The translations under genes and the position numbers were made by a program. From Terriglobia bacterium (GTDB lineage Bacteria > Acidobacteriota > Terriglobia > Bryobacterales > Bryobacteraceae), in the NCBI GenBank assembly GCA_020073365.1, contig JAIQFL010000043.1:1-46061 (forward strand): a stretch of 46,061 bases of DNA. Direction: 5' to 3'. Positions 42,331 through 46,061 of the stretch are shown here, piece after piece. A model generated the notes under the pieces. It saw only the letters and a list, made by a program, of their open reading frames with translations. It was not told where the DNA came from and made no database searches. The number at the start of each line of letters is the position of its first letter. The first letter of the stretch is position 1.

Positions 42331-42925
42331 AATCAGTTGCGTATTCTTATGAAGGCAAAAGTTCCGAGATAAGGAGGCCTCGATATCTCTTTAAAACGGT
42401 AATTCTAAATGGATTAGCGACTTGCGCGGATAATTGACATTCCTCCCCTGGTCTGACCCCTAATCTCAGCGCCTGGCACAAAGAATGCTCGGCTGTGAGC
42501 GGATGGACCTGACGCTGTCAGGCGCCCTACCTTTTTGCGCGTAAAAGATCATGGAGTTTTTACACAATCGGGTAACTCCGCTAATCGGAACGATCCCGGC
42601 CAACTCGTTGATCCGGGATCGTGATCGTAGGTGATTTCTGCATACTGGCCCGGACTCACCACCGGGTTCAACAGCCGGGCCGCACTGAGATGATGCTACT
42701 ACCGAAACCTACTGAACAATGTTTCGGCAAAGCTTGACGCGTAGCCGAGCATTGCTCCGGTCGTAGACGTGCTACAAGCTGACAGAATCCACACAGGAGG
42801 GACTACAGCGCTTGGGAGGGGTTCTGTAAGATGTGCCCCATTGCCACAGGGTCGGATGTTTAGTTCGTCCTGCGCTCGGCTGTATTATCGCCAAAAACGG
42901 TTTCGCGGACTTCAGCCCGGTGAGA
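42331..42925. other. Intergenic region with one strong hairpin
   Basis: No gene recognised. ACGATCCCGG (42590-42599) and CCGGGATCGT (42613-42622) form a perfect 10-bp stem with a 13-nt loop; no T-run follows. The region is lower in GC than its surroundings. Confidence 0.4.
42590..42622. other. Perfect 10-bp hairpin
   Basis: ACGATCCCGG, 13-nt loop, CCGGGATCGT. It might be a regulatory or protein-binding site, or a recombination remnant. Confidence 0.4.
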
Positions 42926-43003
42926 TCCGCCCGGGAGGTTAGCCCCGACGAGCCACGCCCCACGGAGGTCCGCCCCGCTGAAATCCGCCCCGCTGATGTT
43001 AGC
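42926..43003 (-). pseudogene. Pentapeptide-repeat fragment
   Basis: The minus strand reads ANISGADFSGADLRGAWLVG and ANLPGG, matching the A(N/D)LxG pattern of pentapeptide repeats in five consecutive units. A frameshift leads to ADLTGLKSAK in another frame. Only about 30 codons are left, and no start or domain context remains. It directly abuts repeat copy 4. Confidence 0.55.
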
Positions 43004-43009
43004 GTCCTC

Positions 43010-43470
43010 GCTCGCGTGATCGCGCAATAGTGCGCCGCGCCTCAGCCGACGCAAAACGCCCTCCCGGCGCCGAGAAGCGCCCGCGGGTGGCACTCGCCGA
43101 GCCGGAACCGCGCTGCCTCTACGCGATCATGTGATTGGCCGGCGTGATGTCATCTCGTGAGCCGCAACAGCGGGCGGCGCGGCCGGACTCCTGCGAGTCC
43201 GCTGACGCGGACTCTCCCCTCCGGCGTCTTCCTCCGCACGATCGCGCGACAGACACGCCACACCGCGCCGACGTCCAACGCGCTCCCGGCGCCGACGAGC
43301 GCCCGCAGTGGCGACCGCCCGCCGAAACAAAACCGCGACTGCCGGTCGCGGCGATGTGCTGCGCAGCCGACGCGGCCGTCGATTTGCTCGCCTTTGCGCG
43401 GCGCAATCGGGGATTGGCCCGCAGGCGCGCTATAAGCTTGAGAGCCGAAACATCGGGCGACCCGCCAGAC
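43010..43470 (+). repeat. GC-rich dispersed repeat family, copies 4 and 5
   Basis: Copy 4 (43010-43153, 5' truncated) contains GCGTGATCGCGCAATAG, CTCCCGGCGCCGAGAAGCGC. Copy 5 begins CTCGTGAGCCGC at 43154 and shows ACGATCGCGCGACAG, CGACGTCCAACGCGCTCCCG, CGCCGACGAGCGCCCGC, CGCGACTGCCGGTCGCGGCG and TGCTGCGCAGCCGACGCGGC; a degenerate next unit starts near 43438. It ends about 40 nt before the hydrolase stop codon. Confidence 0.7.
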
Positions 43471-43506
43471 CTTCATCAAACGCGTACCGTTCCCTGGCAG
43501 CCGTGG

Positions 43507-45762
43507 TTACTCCGGGTAGCGCAGGTTCCGCTGCAGAAACGCGAACGTGCCGACGCCGTGGATCGTGTGGGGCCCATTGAAAAACTCGATCTCGGTACGG
43601 TCCGGAATCCCCATCTTCGTGTAGAACCTGCGGACCTTGGCGTATTCGTACGCAACCCATTCGTCGGGCGCAACATTATCATCGTGACCTCGTTCCACCA
43701 TGAACGGCCTCGGCGCCATGAGCTCCGCCAGGTCCGAATAATTGGTCACGTTCGCGAAATCGAACTCCAGCATGTCGTACTCGGGGGTAACCATGTAGCT
43801 GTAGCGGGAGTCCATGCTCGTGGTCTTCCAGACCCACTCGTTGAAGTCCGCCGAGCAGATCGAGAGAGCATACCCGTCCAGCAGGGGCGGAACCCGCACC
43901 GCGGTTTTTCCCCCGTACGAGAGCCCGTAAAACCCGATTCTCCGGGGATCGACAAATGCCAGGCTGCCCAGCCACTCAAGCAGGCGCTGGTGCTGGCCGA
44001 GAATGAAGGAGTACAACGACAGCTTCAGCGGATGCGCCTTGCGCTGGATTTGCCGGAAGCGGTCCGCGCCGATATATGGATTCTGCGGAGCGAAGGTGAC
44101 GAACCCCTCTTCCGCCAGCCGCACGGCGAAACGATGGTAGTAGGGTGAATCGACCTTCGGGTCGGCCACATCCCGCGGACGCCCCTCCAGGCCGTGCTGG
44201 CACACCACCACCGGCCGCCGCTCGCCTTGCTGGATATCCTTCGGCACGAGCAGAATCCCATAGGCCGGGATGCCGGGCCAGACATCCAGCATCACCTCGT
44301 ACCCGCGGAATTTCGGCTCGTCGAAGATGAGGCGCGAACGCGGGTCGGCGGGTGCGCTGGGGTCCGGTAGGCGGCCGATGACTTCATCCCAGATGTAATC
44401 CCGCATCGACCGGCTGGTTTGATGCCATCGCTCGGGTGAAGACGCGTCGGCCCGCGACCAGAAGCCGGCGCGGTTCTGCTCCGATTTGCGGATCAAGACC
44501 TGCGTGTGTGCGGAGAGTTGGTCGAATTGCCGGCGGAGCCTGGCGGCTGCATCGAACTTGGTTCGCAGGTCACGCGGTGCGTTTCCCGCGGGCCGCAGCG
44601 TGGGTTTAATCCCAAGCGCCCGCAGCAGCCCTTGCAGAGCTGCGTCTGTGCCGGGTGGCCCGTGCCCGTCGGCGCTCACGGCGAACTGAAGATTCCCGGC
44701 CACATGCTGCGATTCGAAGGACGGGCGCGCGCGGTCCACCTCCCGACGGACTGTATCCAACGGAGGCGTCGTAATCGTACCACTGGGTGCCGCCCCGGTT
44801 CGCTCCTCGGTGGCGCGCGGAGGGCCGGCCACCTCGGGGAACCGGCTTGCCTCGACGACCAGCGCCCGCGGTGCGATCATGCCCGCCAGTTCTCGATCCC
44901 CGAAGTCGCGCAGCAGACCCCAGACATCGCGGTAGATCGGCTCCTTCCACAGTTGCTCACGGGGTTGGAAATAGCCGCTCACCAGCGTTGCCTGGATCCT
45001 CGGGTCCAGGCTCGCCGCATACAGCGCGAGCAGGCCGCCTTCTCCGTAGCCCGCCACACCCACCGGTTGCGGCTGTGACGCGAGCCAATCCACCGCGGCC
45101 AGGACCTTCTGCACTTCGTATCCGATGATGGTCCGCCCGGTCTCGAAGGCCATCCGGTAAATCCACTCGCGGTGCGGCTGGTTGGTCATTCGGATGCCCG
45201 GAATGCCGGACCACGTGTCGCTTCGATCGATAAGGACGGGGACCAGAACTTCGCAGCCGTTTTCGGCAAGACGCCTCGCGAACTGGGCGGACGAAGGGAC
45301 GCCCGGCGCCATTCCCACCAGCATTTCCGGCGTCCAGTCCGCATCGGGGATGGCGACGACCCTCGCCTTCATTGTCCCCAGGGGATCGAGGAGCAGTCCT
45401 TCCGCCTCGACGCCCTCGAACACCCCCCAGCGGACGGCATAAACGCGGTAGCCGCGGCCCCAGGCAATCTCGGGCGGTGCGGCGTTCACCGTGTGGATTT
45501 CGAGCCCGCGGACCGCGACCCGCGGATCCACGGCGCCGATGATTTTGCGCAGCTTCTCGCGTTTGGCAGCGGCGGAGCGCTCCGTGGCGCGGTGTTCGCG
45601 CGACAGCGCGGTCTCCCGGTCCAGGTACAAGTGGATCGCTTCGACCATTTGGGCCGCCTGGTCGCCTTCGGAGACCATCGGCTTCGTGCCCGGCAGCGCC
45701 TGTTGAGCGCTCGCCGCGACAACCACCGCCAGCGCAGCCGGTAAGCAGCGGCTCATTCGCAT
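43507..45762 (-). CDS. Secreted tandem alpha/beta hydrolase, first domain catalytically defective
   Basis: 751 residues from ATG 45760-45762 (GGGGGCAAC upstream; a second ATG 6 nt later is possible). Signal peptide CLPAALAVVVAASAQ. First hydrolase-like domain (about 115-330) has VGVAGYGEGGLLALYAASLD in the nucleophile elbow, with Gly where Ser is expected (GxSxG reads GYGEG). Second domain (about 480-751) is intact: RRIGFYGLSYGGKTAVRVPP with Ser near 615, ERGHDDNVAPDEWVAYEYAK (Asp), NGPHTIHGVG (His). It resembles acetyl-xylan-esterase/dienelactone-hydrolase folds. Substrate unknown. The open frame upstream of the ATG reads through the repeat and is not coding. Confidence 0.85.
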   Translation of the reverse strand: MRMSRCLPAALAVVVAASAQQALPGTKPMVSEGDQAAQMVEAIHLYLDRETALSREHRATERSAAAKREKLRKIIGAVDPRVAVRGLEIHTVNAAPPEIAWGRGYRVYAVRWGVFEGVEAEGLLLDPLGTMKARVVAIPDADWTPEMLVGMAPGVPSSAQFARRLAENGCEVLVPVLIDRSDTWSGIPGIRMTNQPHREWIYRMAFETGRTIIGYEVQKVLAAVDWLASQPQPVGVAGYGEGGLLALYAASLDPRIQATLVSGYFQPREQLWKEPIYRDVWGLLRDFGDRELAGMIAPRALVVEASRFPEVAGPPRATEERTGAAPSGTITTPPLDTVRREVDRARPSFESQHVAGNLQFAVSADGHGPPGTDAALQGLLRALGIKPTLRPAGNAPRDLRTKFDAAARLRRQFDQLSAHTQVLIRKSEQNRAGFWSRADASSPERWHQTSRSMRDYIWDEVIGRLPDPSAPADPRSRLIFDEPKFRGYEVMLDVWPGIPAYGILLVPKDIQQGERRPVVVCQHGLEGRPRDVADPKVDSPYYHRFAVRLAEEGFVTFAPQNPYIGADRFRQIQRKAHPLKLSLYSFILGQHQRLLEWLGSLAFVDPRRIGFYGLSYGGKTAVRVPPLLDGYALSICSADFNEWVWKTTSMDSRYSYMVTPEYDMLEFDFANVTNYSDLAELMAPRPFMVERGHDDNVAPDEWVAYEYAKVRRFYTKMGIPDRTEIEFFNGPHTIHGVGTFAFLQRNLRYPE

Positions 45763-45842
45763 TTGTTGCCCCCGCGTAAATGATACGCCATTGTTGCCAC
45801 GCAACGACCGTACCTCTTCCTGGCTGCAAGCCGCTGCGCCGT

Positions 45843-46061
45843 CGCGGACTTTTGGCACGTCGATTCCGTCTCCCCCGCCGCGTGATCGCAGATTGACCCG
45901 TGGGGCAATGTGAAGCGCAGTGCCCGCGGATGGACGCGAGGAACCGAAACTACGACTGCCGGCCGCGGCGATCGCCTGCGCAGCCGGCGCGGCTATCGAT
46001 TCGGTCGCGCGATCGCGCAAGTGGCCCGCGGGAGTGCCGCACGCTCGTGAGCCGCGACCTC
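45843..46061 (+). repeat. GC-rich dispersed repeat family, copy 6, running off the window
   Basis: Blocks CGCGTGATCGCAGATTGACC, GATGGACGCGAGGAACCGAA, ACGACTGCCGGCCGCGGCGA, CCTGCGCAGCCGGCGCGGCT and TCGCGCGATCGCGCAAGTGG, then CTCGTGAGCCGC at 46044 opens the next unit. The array thus continues past 46061. Confidence 0.7.

Noticed and set aside
42772..43093. Minus-strand frames as intact small proteins near 42.9 kb
   Set aside because: Only the pentapeptide segment is interpretable; start, length and continuation are inconsistent with a functional gene.
45763..46020. N-terminal extension of the tandem hydrolase to 46020
   Set aside because: The extension reads through the repeat copy and would bury the signal peptide; the start at 45762 fits better.

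Overview
High-GC bacterial chromosome fragment whose gene families point to Acidobacteriota of the Solibacter/Bryobacter type. The signs are PQQ-type beta-propeller secreted proteins in pairs, several DUF1080 (3-keto-disaccharide hydrolase-type) proteins, remnants of an ADOP (acidobacterial MacB-like permease) locus with its PadR regulator, an Oar-like TonB receptor tail, a sortilin/VPS10-type BNR protein, NIPSNAP and YXWGXW proteins. This assignment is inferred from family content; no rRNA or marker gene is present. No tRNA, rRNA or CRISPR was seen.

Layout. 1-3.6 kb: a CheB/CheR-type methyltransferase-PAS-histidine kinase (5' end outside the window) followed by a short stand-alone kinase. 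3.6-4.5 kb: a broken, partly inverted AI-2E-type permease gene and a small MITE-like element. 4.5-10 kb: an envelope/stress cluster of tiny membrane proteins, CsbD, GlsB/YeaQ, two YXWGXW proteins, a SYLF lipoprotein-like protein and an OmpA protein. 10-12.4 kb: a decayed large serine recombinase abutting a decayed IS21 element. 12.5-15.2 kb: two half-size EamA transporters, divergent from lepB and a mannose-1-phosphate guanylyltransferase. 15.4-15.8 kb: collapsed PadR-ADOP locus. 16-20.5 kb (minus strand): two PQQ-propeller proteins, an SGNH protein that has lost catalytic Ser and His, and a CxxCH-plus-helix-hairpin-helix protein. 20.6-26.7 kb (minus): a TonB receptor remnant and a five-gene sugar operon (TIM-barrel isomerase, Gfo/Idh/MocA oxidoreductase, DUF1080, LacI, Spy-like/DUF1080 fusion) that fits oxidation-assisted glycoside cleavage. 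26.8-28.9 kb: IS-end repeats, a truncated MmcQ/YjbR gene, and an M15-type peptidase paired with a secreted protein of unknown function. 29.4-36.8 kb: VPS10/BNR protein, thiE overlapping an APC permease, a second APC permease, and a secreted alpha/beta hydrolase. 36.8-39.2 kb: a GAF-PAS-PAS protein divergent from a degenerate GGDEF protein. 39.2-40.2 kb: remnants of transposon-linked genes. 40.7-46.06 kb: a NIPSNAP protein and a two-domain hydrolase (first domain lacking its Ser, second intact), with the gaps around them holding copies of a diverged, GC-rich repeat family of roughly 300-370 bp that runs off the window end.

The most unusual items are that repeat family, the SGNH pseudoenzyme, the dead-plus-live tandem hydrolase, the 27-bp inverted repeat translated inside the leader of a DUF1080 protein, the MITE-like element that supplies a stop codon, and several decayed loci that can be reconstructed by eye. 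Family names come from recognised motifs without database search.
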